Shown here: positions 1 through 5,518 of the stretch, piece by piece
Layout of the letters: each line of letters begins with the position of its first letter
How positions within the stretch are numbered: the stretch's first letter is position 1
From: Syntrophomonas sp. UBA5288
GTDB lineage: Bacteria; Bacillota; Syntrophomonadia; Syntrophomonadales; Syntrophomonadaceae
Direction: 5' to 3'
DNA length: 7,216 nt
Assembly (NCBI GenBank): GCA_002408445.1
Contig: DHSK01000178.1
Coordinates: forward strand, 1 to 7,216
Notes under the pieces: model-generated
What the model was told of the DNA's origin: nothing
Seen by the model: only the letters and a program-made list of their open reading frames with translations
Database searches by the model: none
Position numbers and translations under genes: made by a program

Positions 1-13
1 AGCTATATTAATG

Positions 14-24
14 TATAATATTAT
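14..24 (+). promoter_or_regulatory. -10 element and palindrome upstream of ABC importer operon
   Basis: A perfect TATAAT lies at 14-19, about 40 bases before the first start codon. A -35 box at normal spacing would fall outside the window, so only half of the promoter can be seen. The -10 overlaps a perfect 10-bp palindrome, ATAATATTAT (15-24). It could be an operator half for an amino-acid regulator, but in DNA this AT-rich a chance palindrome is quite possible. Confidence 0.5.
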
Positions 25-58
25 CTTAATGAAAAATAAAAGCTGGGAGGAATAATTG

Positions 59-832
59 ATGAAGAAGGTTCTAGGTTTAGCGTTGGTCCTGTTGCTGTCG
101 GTCGGTCTGCTGGCAGGATGCGGCGGAGGCTCGAAGGATGATTCCAAAGAGGCCTCCAAGGTGTACAAAATCGCCACGGACACAACTTTTGCCCCATTTG
201 AATTTCAGAACCAAGACAAACAATATGTTGGAATCGATATCGATCTTTTGAAAGCCATCTCCGAGGATCAAGATTTTAAGTATGAACTGGATCCGCTTGG
301 ATTTAATGCCGCAGTGGCAGCACTGGAATCCAATCAGACCGATGCGGTTATCGCGGGCATGAGTATTACCCCGGAACGTCAGAAGAAATATGATTTCTCG
401 GAACCGTACTATGATTCCGGCGTAGTCATGGCAGTAAGTGCATCCAGTGATGCCATCAAATCCTACCAGGACCTGGCCGGCAAGAAAGTCGCGGTAAAAA
501 CCGGAACCGAAGGTGCTACTTTCGCAGAATCGATAAAAGACAAGTATAGTTTTCAATTAGTATATTTCGATGAATCTCCCATGATGTATGAAGATGTAAA
601 AACCGGAAACTCGGTGGCATGTTTTGAAGATTACCCGGTCATGGGCTACGGAATCGCTCAGGGCAATGGCCTGAAGATGGTTACCGACATGGAAAAGGGA
701 TCCTCCTACGGTTTTGCAGTCATGAAGGGTAAAAATACGGAACTGCTGGATAAGTTCAATGCCGGTTTGAAAAATATCAAAGAAAACGGAAAATATCAGG
801 AAATCTTAGATAAATATATTTCTGCTAAATAA
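59..832 (+). CDS. Polar amino-acid ABC transporter substrate-binding lipoprotein (GlnH-type)
   Basis: This is the extracellular binding protein of an amino-acid importer, SBP family 3 (GlnH/HisJ/ArtP-like), 257 aa, a normal length. The ATG at 59 is preferred over the adjacent in-frame TTG at 56 because GGGAGG at 45-50 sits 8 nt before the ATG. Residues 1-21 form a lipoprotein signal: KK, a hydrophobic core, then the lipobox LLAGC with Cys21 as the predicted lipidated residue. The mature part opens with the family pattern ATDTTFAPFEF (39-49) and VGIDIDLL (57-64). Arg107, in MSITPERQ, corresponds to the arginine that binds the ligand alpha-carboxylate. Asp191, in FEDYP, is the likely ligand-ammonium contact. 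The permease and ATPase genes follow directly. Glutamine, another polar amino acid, arginine or cystine are all possible; the sequence does not settle the ligand. Confidence 0.95.
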   Translation: MKKVLGLALVLLLSVGLLAGCGGGSKDDSKEASKVYKIATDTTFAPFEFQNQDKQYVGIDIDLLKAISEDQDFKYELDPLGFNAAVAALESNQTDAVIAGMSITPERQKKYDFSEPYYDSGVVMAVSASSDAIKSYQDLAGKKVAVKTGTEGATFAESIKDKYSFQLVYFDESPMMYEDVKTGNSVACFEDYPVMGYGIAQGNGLKMVTDMEKGSSYGFAVMKGKNTELLDKFNAGLKNIKENGKYQEILDKYISAK

Positions 833-845
833 CGGGGAATGAATA

Positions 846-1511
846 ATGGATTTAGGTAGAGTTTTCAGCGAAGTTTATCCGCTGCTGTTTCAAGGTCTAT
901 GGATTACATTAGAAGTGACAGCCCTGTCACTTCTAATGGCTTTTATTTTAGGTTTGCTTTCCTGCTTCATGGACATGTCAAAAAAAGCACCTGTTCGCTG
1001 GGTATCGAGAATTTATGTTGCGATCATCAGGGGAACTCCGCTGTTGGTTCAGGTCTTTTATATTTATTTTGCACTGCCGCAGCTGCTTCAGTTCCTGGGA
1101 TTCGATTTAAGGTTTACTCCTTTCACGGCGGGACTGGTTACGCTGACTTTGAATGCCGGGGCTTATATGTCGGAAATATTCCGGGGGGCGATCATTGCTG
1201 TAAATCCGGGCCAGATGGAAGCAGCGAGAAGCCTGGGACTTTCACATGCACAGGCCATGAAAAAGGTGATTTTGCCGCAGGCCCTGCGCATCTGCCTGCC
1301 GGCCCTGGTCAACCAGTTTATTATAACTTTGAAGGATTCTTCTCTAATTTCGGTCATCGGTCTGGCTGACATCATGTATCAGGCTAAAATATATGTCGGA
1401 CGTTCTATGGAGTCTTTTGCTACGTATACCTGGGTCGCTTTATTCTATTTTGTTGTGATTGCCATCCTTGCTCAAATAGCGAAGACTGTTGAGAGGAGGG
1501 TGACTATATGA
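846..1511 (+). CDS. Polar amino-acid ABC transporter permease (GlnP/HisM family)
   Basis: This is the membrane-spanning subunit of the importer, 221 aa, typical for the HisM/GlnP family, which usually has five membrane segments. Hydrophobic stretches lie near residues 18-42, 56-78, 91-112, around 150-175 and 190-214. The family signature RGTPLLVQ is at 62-69. The cytoplasmic EAA loop that docks on the ATPase is intact, with EAA at 125-127, Gly131 and ILP at 142-144. The gene starts 13 nt after the stop of the binding-protein gene, with a modest GGGG (834-837) as the only RBS, so translation may partly depend on the upstream gene. Its TGA overlaps the ATG of the ATPase gene (ATGA), which suggests translational coupling. 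Only one permease gene is present, so a homodimer is expected. Confidence 0.95.
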   Translation: MDLGRVFSEVYPLLFQGLWITLEVTALSLLMAFILGLLSCFMDMSKKAPVRWVSRIYVAIIRGTPLLVQVFYIYFALPQLLQFLGFDLRFTPFTAGLVTLTLNAGAYMSEIFRGAIIAVNPGQMEAARSLGLSHAQAMKKVILPQALRICLPALVNQFIITLKDSSLISVIGLADIMYQAKIYVGRSMESFATYTWVALFYFVVIAILAQIAKTVERRVTI

Positions 1512-2248
1512 CCGCACAGATGAAGGTCAAAGACCTTTACAAGGATTTTGGGGCACTGGAAGTCTTAAAAGGAATTAACCTCGAAATAAATAAAGGGCAG
1601 GTTGTCTGTGTCATCGGGCCCAGCGGCTCAGGAAAGTCGACTTTCTTAAGATGCATCAACCGGCTGGAGGAACCGACCGGGGGCGATATTATGGTTGATG
1701 ATATCATGATCACTGATCCGGGCGTGGACATTAATAAGGTCAGAAGACATATCGGAATGGTTTTCCAGCAGTTCAATCTGTTTCCGCATCTCACTGCCAA
1801 ACAGAATGTTATGATGGCACCGCTCGAATTAAAAGTAAAGACCAAAGCCGAGATCGAACAAAAGGCCATTGAGCTTTTGGACCGGGTGGGCCTGTCGGAG
1901 AAAGCTGATGCCATGCCCAGGGAGCTTTCCGGCGGTCAGCAGCAGCGGGTGGCCATTGCCCGGGCTTTGGCCATGGAGCCGGATATCATGCTTTTTGATG
2001 AACCTACTTCAGCCCTGGACCCGGAAATGGTCGGAGAAGTCTTGTCGGTCATGAAAGAACTGGCAGCTATGGGGATGACCATGGTGGTTGTCACCCATGA
2101 AATGGGATTTGCCAGGGATGTCGCGGACTGGGTGATCTTCATGGATGAAGGGATCATCATGGAGGAAGCGTCCCCGGCGGCCATGTTTACCAATCCCAGG
2201 AATCCCAGAACCATAGAGTTTTTGAATAAAGTGTTATCCTCCAAATAA
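1508..2248 (+). CDS. Polar amino-acid ABC transporter ATP-binding protein (GlnQ-type)
   Basis: This is the cytoplasmic ATPase of the importer, 246 aa, full length for the GlnQ/HisP class. All nucleotide-binding motifs are intact: Walker A GPSGSGKST (37-45), Q-loop Gln87 in VFQQFNLFPHLT, ABC signature LSGGQ (140-144), Walker B IMLFDE (160-165, catalytic Glu165), D-loop SALD (168-171) and switch His197 in VTHEMGFA. The Q-loop context and the THEMGFAR motif are characteristic of polar amino-acid importers rather than exporters. The start overlaps the permease stop by 4 nt and has its own strong AGGAGG (1494-1499) 8 nt upstream. It is the last gene of the three-gene operon, with a terminator hairpin beginning 18 nt after the stop. 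Confidence 0.97.
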   Translation: MTAQMKVKDLYKDFGALEVLKGINLEINKGQVVCVIGPSGSGKSTFLRCINRLEEPTGGDIMVDDIMITDPGVDINKVRRHIGMVFQQFNLFPHLTAKQNVMMAPLELKVKTKAEIEQKAIELLDRVGLSEKADAMPRELSGGQQQRVAIARALAMEPDIMLFDEPTSALDPEMVGEVLSVMKELAAMGMTMVVVTHEMGFARDVADWVIFMDEGIIMEEASPAAMFTNPRNPRTIEFLNKVLSSK

Positions 2249-2266
2249 GCAAGCGGGTATGCCAGC

Positions 2267-2307
2267 GGACCGTGGCCGGAATGGAAAGTTTCGGCCCGGT
2301 CCTTTTT
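2267..2307 (+). terminator. Intrinsic terminator of the ABC importer operon
   Basis: GGACCG (2267-2272) pairs with CGGTCC (2297-2302), and GGCCG (2274-2278) pairs with CGGCC (2292-2296) around a single bulged T. The stem then extends by one G-T and two A-T pairs to a 7-nt loop. Five T residues (2303-2307) follow directly. This is a classical Rho-independent terminator reading on the plus strand, 18 nt after the ATPase stop codon. Confidence 0.85.
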
Positions 2308-2310
2308 CGG

Positions 2311-2330
2311 GCTTAAGGGGCCTTTTAAGC
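2311..2330. repeat. Small inverted repeat between two terminators
   Basis: GCTTAA (2311-2316) and TTAAGC (2325-2330) are perfect inverted arms around GGGGCCTT. It lies directly between the plus-strand terminator and the minus-strand terminator of the convergent genes. It may add to termination on either strand or have no role. Confidence 0.4.
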
Positions 2331-2368
2331 AAAAACAAGGGGATGCAGTGCCAAGACTGCATCCCCTT
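2331..2368 (-). terminator. Intrinsic terminator of hsp20
   Basis: A perfect 13-bp stem is formed by AAGGGGATGCAGT (2337-2349) and ACTGCATCCCCTT (2356-2368) around the 6-nt loop GCCAAG. Read on the minus strand, the stem is followed by TTGTTTTT (through 2331). The hairpin begins 14 nt beyond the hsp20 stop. On the plus strand it is followed only by TTTAAG, so it acts mainly as the hsp20 terminator, though the strong stem could also catch plus-strand readthrough. Confidence 0.85.
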
Positions 2369-2382
2369 TAAGAGGAAGGTTG

Positions 2383-2829
2383 TTAATCTATAGCGATTTT
2401 CTTGTTAAAACGCTGCGGGGTTTCTTTGGGAATAGTGATGGCCAGCACCCCGTTGTCGAATTTGGCCTTGATTTTTTCATGGTCTACATTATCCAGATAG
2501 AAACTGCGGCGGAATTCTCCGTAATATCTTTCTCTGCGCATGAAATTCTCTTCTTTGGTTTCCTTGGAATCATCTCTGCGGGCGGAGATAGTCAGGTAAT
2601 TATTATCATAAGTAAGTTCAATGGAATCTTTCTTGATACCCGGCAAATCAGCCTCGATAACAACGGTATCATCATTTTCCTTTACATCCACCTGAAAACT
2701 CTTCTGGTGCATAGCATTAGCGAAATTCATCCAGTCATCGTTGAAGAAGCTATTTACCATCTGGTCAAAATAATCACTACGGGGCAAAATACTGTTAACA
2801 TTTTTTCTGAACGGAACCAGGTCGAACAT
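2383..2829 (-). CDS. hsp20: Hsp20/alpha-crystallin family small heat-shock protein
   Basis: This is an ATP-independent holdase chaperone of the small heat-shock family, which keeps unfolding cytoplasmic proteins soluble for refolding by other chaperones. From the ATG at 2829 it is 148 aa, a typical length. Residues 1-43 are a variable N-terminal arm rich in Phe and Asn (MFDLVPFRK, FFNDDW). The alpha-crystallin domain spans roughly 44-136, with VDVKENDDTVVIEADLPG, the ERYYGEFRRSF segment (100-110) and the signature FDNGVLAITIPK (124-135). The C-terminal tail carries the IxI anchoring motif as IAI (145-147), used in oligomer assembly. A longer in-frame start at 2844 is rejected because its first codons are themselves the ribosome binding site. 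The gene is a single-gene unit with its own promoter and terminator, convergent with the ABC operon. Confidence 0.95.
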   Translation of the reverse strand: MFDLVPFRKNVNSILPRSDYFDQMVNSFFNDDWMNFANAMHQKSFQVDVKENDDTVVIEADLPGIKKDSIELTYDNNYLTISARRDDSKETKEENFMRRERYYGEFRRSFYLDNVDHEKIKAKFDNGVLAITIPKETPQRFNKKIAID

Positions 2830-2835
2830 AAATAA

Positions 2836-2842
2836 CACCTCC
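2836..2842 (-). promoter_or_regulatory. hsp20 ribosome binding site that fixes the start codon
   Basis: Read on the minus strand, GGAGGTG lies 6 nt before the ATG at 2829. The same bases would encode residues 2-3 of a five-codon-longer reading frame starting at 2844, which has no RBS of its own. This makes the 148-aa start much the better choice. Confidence 0.85.
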
Positions 2843-2851
2843 ATATTTTTT

Positions 2852-2865
2852 TAAGATTTATCTTA
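2852..2865. repeat. Perfect inverted repeat in hsp20 leader
   Basis: TAAGAT and ATCTTA are perfect inverted arms separated by TT. The element lies between the hsp20 promoter and its RBS, where it would be transcribed into the leader. It is not a CIRCE element (TTAGCACTC-N9-GAGTGCTAA), so HrcA control is not suggested. It might be an operator or an RNA hairpin, but it is short and AT-rich, so chance is a real alternative. Confidence 0.35.
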
Positions 2866-2873
2866 CACTTAGT

Positions 2874-2902
2874 ATACTATTACTATAGTCAGATAAAGTC
2901 AA
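2874..2902 (-). promoter_or_regulatory. Sigma-A-like promoter of hsp20
   Basis: On the minus strand a -35 box TTGACT (2902-2897) is separated by 17 nt from a -10 box TAGTAT (2879-2874). An overlapping TATACT (2876-2871) matches the -10 consensus better, but its spacing is 20 nt. Transcription would start around 2865, giving a leader of roughly 35-40 nt. Confidence 0.6.
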
Positions 2903-3152
2903 AGAAGATAAAATTTCATATTTTTAAGTAAAAGCGAGTTATTGGAAGTATAGCAATAAAATATGCAAATACCGTCTATATTTAAAAATTTTCATCGAGA
3001 TTAAATGTCAATGTGATGAGACCCTATAGTTTCAAAAGGGGTTTAAATAGATTGAAATTAACAGCAGTTAAAATCAAATGTATTAGGTGAGCCCTGCTTT
3101 TTTAACGTATCTTATTTAACAAGTAGTTTTACCAGGGAGGTTTTGCTTTATA
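2903..3152. other. AT-rich intergenic region between divergent hsp20 and MATE gene
   Basis: Together with the promoters at each end, about 390 bases separate the two start codons. I see no reading frame with a start, RBS and useful length on either strand. The only structure noticed is a 9-bp inverted repeat with one G-T pair (3027-3035 against 3052-3060). A GGGAGG at 3135-3140 resembles an RBS, but any start after it meets a stop within a few codons. Confidence 0.5.
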
Positions 3153-3182
3153 CTGACCGGTGAGTCTGGTATTATATATAAG
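3153..3182 (+). promoter_or_regulatory. Candidate promoter of the MATE gene
   Basis: CTGACC (3153-3158, four of six bases match the -35 consensus) lies 18 nt before TATAAG (3177-3182, five of six match the -10). The start codon is 36 nt further on, with AGGAG (3208-3212) 6 nt before the ATG. The surrounding TATTATATATAAG makes the exact -10 ambiguous. Confidence 0.45.
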
Positions 3183-3218
3183 ATTTACAAAATGAACTTA
3201 ATACATTAGGAGTTATTT

Positions 3219-4592
3219 ATGGAAGATAAAACACGAGTATTGGGAGAGAAGCCGGTAGGTAAGCTGCTGGTGGAGTTTTCGATTCCGGCTATTGTCGGAA
3301 CGGTGGCGAACTCTTTATATACCATAATTGATCGTCTGTTTGTAGGCAATGTGGTCGGAGCCGATGCTATCGCCGGGATGTCATTGACCATGCCGATTTC
3401 TTTTGTCATCATGGCCTTCGGTATGCTGATCGGGGTAGGGTCCGGTTCTTTAATATCGATTCGCCTGGGAGAGAACAAGAAAGAAGAAGCGGAAAAAATT
3501 CTGGGTAATGCCTTTATGCTGTCATTGATCATTTCGGTAGTGGTTTCCGGTATATTTTTATTGACCCTGAATCCGCTGCTGACGCATTTTGGCGCCAGTC
3601 CCAAGACTTTGCCGTATGCGCGTCAATTTATCAGTATTATTCTTTATGGGTCATTATTTCAATATTTAAGTTTCGGGCTGAGCGCGGTAATCAGGGCCGA
3701 GGGCAATCCCCGCGTAGCCATGGGTGTCATGCTTATCAATGCCGGTATTAATATTGTGCTGGATTTCATTTTTATATATCTGCTGGGATTCGGGTTAAGG
3801 GGTACGGCCGTAGCGACGGTTATTTCCCAGGCGGTTTCCGCCACCTGGGTATTATTATATTTCCGGGGGAAAACCAGTGTCTTGAAGCTGCGGGGACGCA
3901 ATATGGCATTGCAGATGAATATATTAAAAGGAATATTTGCTATTGGCATGGCCCCTTTCTTTATGCAGCTGATAGCCAGTGTGGTAAATATTTTGTATAA
4001 CCGGGGCCTGGCTCAATACGGGGGAGATGCTGCTATCGGCGCCTTCGGGATAATAAATACCATAACCATGTTTATTCTTATGCCGATTTTCGGTATTAAT
4101 CAGGGAGCACAGCCTATAATAGGATATAATTACGGTGCACTTGAGTTCGGCCGGGTAAAAAAGACGCTCAAACTGGCTATCATAGCGGCTACCGGTATTG
4201 TTACATTTGGCTTCGTTTTAACCGAGGTTTTTCCTGCCCAGGTATTGGGGGCTTTTACCTCAGATGAGGAATTAATCGATATCGGCATTGACGGAATGCG
4301 CATTTTCTTGCTGGCTTTGCCCATAGTAGGTCTGCAAATAGTCAGTGCTAATTTTTTCCAGGCCATTGGCAAGGCTTTTAAGGCTTTAATGCTGAGCATG
4401 CTGCGCCAGGTGATAGTGCTTATTCCCACCCTGATCATTATGCCGCATTTTTTTGGACTGGAAGGAGTATGGATAGCATCGCCCATATCTGATGTGGTGG
4501 CTTCGTTAATAACCGTGCTGGTATTACTGCCCGAGATGAGAATATTAGGCCAAAAAGAGCAGGAAATGCTGCGGAAGCCCAGGCCGGAGTAG
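3219..4592 (+). CDS. MATE family multidrug efflux transporter (MepA-like)
   Basis: This is a cation-coupled (H+ or Na+) antiporter of the multidrug and toxic compound extrusion family in the inner membrane, 457 aa, the usual length for twelve-helix members. The N-terminal half shows EFSIPAIVGTVANSLYTIIDRLFVG (about 19-43), then GADAIAGMSLTMPI and IGVGSGSLISIRLGE (71-85), patterns typical of the MepA-like subgroup. The second half repeats the fold, with FGINQGAQPIIGYNYGA near 292-308. About twelve hydrophobic segments are spread along the protein, which ends in a short charged tail (KEQEMLRKPRPE). It appears to be a single-gene unit with no neighbouring MarR- or TetR-type regulator in the window. 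Substrates cannot be deduced; drugs, dyes or endogenous metabolites are all possible. No convincing terminator follows the stop, only a weak 4-bp hairpin at 4599-4613. Confidence 0.93.
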   Translation: MEDKTRVLGEKPVGKLLVEFSIPAIVGTVANSLYTIIDRLFVGNVVGADAIAGMSLTMPISFVIMAFGMLIGVGSGSLISIRLGENKKEEAEKILGNAFMLSLIISVVVSGIFLLTLNPLLTHFGASPKTLPYARQFISIILYGSLFQYLSFGLSAVIRAEGNPRVAMGVMLINAGINIVLDFIFIYLLGFGLRGTAVATVISQAVSATWVLLYFRGKTSVLKLRGRNMALQMNILKGIFAIGMAPFFMQLIASVVNILYNRGLAQYGGDAAIGAFGIINTITMFILMPIFGINQGAQPIIGYNYGALEFGRVKKTLKLAIIAATGIVTFGFVLTEVFPAQVLGAFTSDEELIDIGIDGMRIFLLALPIVGLQIVSANFFQAIGKAFKALMLSMLRQVIVLIPTLIIMPHFFGLEGVWIASPISDVVASLITVLVLLPEMRILGQKEQEMLRKPRPE

Positions 4593-4625
4593 TTAAATTA
4601 GCTTTTATTGCTATATTTTAGAGAC

Positions 4626-4654
4626 TTGTAATAGTAGTCAAAAGATTGTACAAT
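4626..4654 (+). promoter_or_regulatory. Promoter of the SRP RNA gene
   Basis: TTGTAA (4626-4631) and TACAAT (4649-4654) are separated by exactly 17 nt. Transcription would start near 4661, about 30 nt before the mature 5' end inferred from the terminal stem. The RNA would therefore be made as a precursor and trimmed, as is established for Bacillus subtilis scRNA, which is processed by RNase III. Confidence 0.65.
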
Positions 4655-4690
4655 AAGCAAACGAGTAAAAAAGTTCAATTTAAAATCATT

Positions 4691-4964
4691 TTTGCCGTGC
4701 TAGACGGGGAAATAGCGGAGCCCTGTAACCTGCAATCCGCTACAGCAGGGTTGAATTCCTGGACCGAGGCTCTACTCTGTGAGGTCTGGCCTGGATAAGT
4801 GGCTGAGAAGTTCGGGTCCTTCGCAACAGGACGCTTTGAACCGTGTCAGATCCGGAAGGAAGCAGCACTAAGAGGCTAATCCTGTGTGACGAAGGGGAGC
4901 CTGGATGGAGTTAACTGTTCAGGTAACGCTCGGAGGGTGGTTCCCAGGCCAGGTGCACGGCAAA
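4691..4964 (+). ncRNA. ffs: Bacterial large-type signal recognition particle RNA (6S-like scRNA)
   Basis: This is the RNA scaffold of the signal recognition particle. It binds Ffh and guides ribosomes making membrane proteins to FtsY at the membrane. The ends pair as TTTGCCGTGC (4691-4700) with GCACGGCAAA (4955-4964), giving about 274 nt, close to the 271-nt Bacillus scRNA. The 5' part contains the Alu-domain segment CCCTGTAACCTGCAATCCGC (4731-4750) followed by AGCAGGG, as in Firmicutes and unlike the short 4.5S RNA of proteobacteria. The Ffh-binding domain IV hairpin is clear around GTCAGATCCGGAAGGAAGCA (4845-4864), with a GGAA tetraloop and the conserved asymmetric loop. It has its own promoter and terminator, and lies upstream of dnaX as in Bacillus. 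Exact ends are inferred from the terminal stem and may differ by a few bases. Confidence 0.97.
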
Positions 4965-4978
4965 TAATATTATTTATC

Positions 4979-5006
4979 AGCAGGCAGGATATATCCTGCT
5001 TTTTTT
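4979..5006 (+). terminator. Intrinsic terminator of the SRP RNA gene
   Basis: GCAGGA (4984-4989) pairs with TCCTGC (4994-4999) around TATA, followed by seven T residues (5000-5006). An alternative pairing of AGCAGG (4979-4984) with CCTGCT (4995-5000) would serve as well. It lies 15-20 nt beyond the mature 3' end, so 3' trimming of the SRP RNA is expected. Confidence 0.85.
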
Positions 5007-5122
5007 GTTATATTAAAAGGGAATAAACATCCCTGGAGCGAAATAATTTCAAACTATACAACCGCGCTAGGCAGAGCAAGCTCCAGATGGCATAGCCTGC
5101 CAATGCGGCCGACCTGCAGGAG

Positions 5123-5161
5123 CTGGGTTAAAACGCACGTTAATACGAAAATTCAACCCAG
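5123..5161. repeat. 7-bp inverted repeat with competing upstream arm
   Basis: CTGGGTT (5123-5129) and AACCCAG (5155-5161) form perfect arms around a 25-nt AT-rich loop. The left arm overlaps GGAGCT (5119-5124), which could instead pair with AGCTCC (5079-5084), so the two stems exclude each other. No known RNA family was recognised. Confidence 0.3.
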
Positions 5162-5165
5162 AAGG

Positions 5166-5215
5166 ACACAGATTAATTATGATTAACACAGATCCTAATA
5201 ATGACAAACACGTAG
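5166..5215. repeat. Degenerate short direct repeats (ACACAGAT units)
   Basis: ACACAGAT occurs at 5166-5173 and again at 5186-5193, a 20-base step. Similar AT-rich spacers containing TAATTATGA and TAATAATGA follow the two copies, and a weaker third unit, ACACGTAGAG, begins at 5208. The array looks like a small decayed tandem repeat. No coding potential or known element is evident. Confidence 0.5.
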
Positions 5216-5518
5216 AGCATAAGAGGGGAACAAATGCAGGGGTGGGGTGTTAAGGTTAGCGCAGCACCGGTAAAGGCGATTCTATATGGTTCGCCCATAA
5301 CTTGATCAACCAAAATATCAATGCAGCTATTAGCATTTCGGCATACACCAATGTAAGTCCGGGGTGCAAGCGTTCTTAATACCCCAATCCGGCATAACCT
5401 ATCGCTATACTTATTTTCATTAATGGTTGTGTCCTTGGGGCATGGGCTGTTAATCAGAATAATTACCGTATGCAGCAGCTGAATCTTACTGATCCGCGGT
5501 GAATAGGAGGCAAACACA

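Larger units (their letters stand above)
5008..5518. other. Unexplained intergenic region between ffs and dnaX
   Basis: About 510 bases without a supportable gene. It holds short direct repeats (5166-5215), inverted repeats near 5070-5161, and on the minus strand (5376-5420 and 5256-5348) short peptides that look faintly protein-like but are broken by stops. A stop-free minus-strand frame runs from dnaX down to 5173, but its product is cysteine-rich and lacks a credible start. No tRNA, tmRNA, 6S RNA or riboswitch core was recognised. The dnaX promoter should lie here or upstream, but no convincing -35/-10 pair stands out. The dnaX RBS AGGAGG is at 5505-5510. Confidence 0.6.

Noticed and set aside
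2380..2835. 151-codon plus-strand frame antisense to hsp20
   Set aside because: A shadow of the hsp20 gene, which has clear alpha-crystallin motifs, RBS, promoter and terminator on the minus strand.
2845..2910. Search for a CIRCE (HrcA) operator upstream of hsp20
   Set aside because: No TTAGCACTC or GAGTGCTAA arms are present.
3029..3058. CRISPR-repeat-like motif (GTTTCAA ... GATTGAAAT)
   Set aside because: A single occurrence with no second copy or regular spacer, so there is no array.
4931..4945. T-box-like GGAGGGTGGTTCCC
   Set aside because: It falls inside the SRP RNA, near its 3' side, and is part of that structure; no aminoacyl-tRNA synthetase or amino-acid gene follows.
5103..5186. 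27-codon plus-strand reading frame starting ATG CGG CCG
   Set aside because: No ribosome binding site, composition unlike a protein, and it runs into the repeat array.
5234..5305. 23-codon plus-strand reading frame preceded by AGAGGGG
   Set aside because: The RBS-like stretch is suggestive, but the peptide is very short with no recognisable features, and the surrounding region shows no other coding signal.
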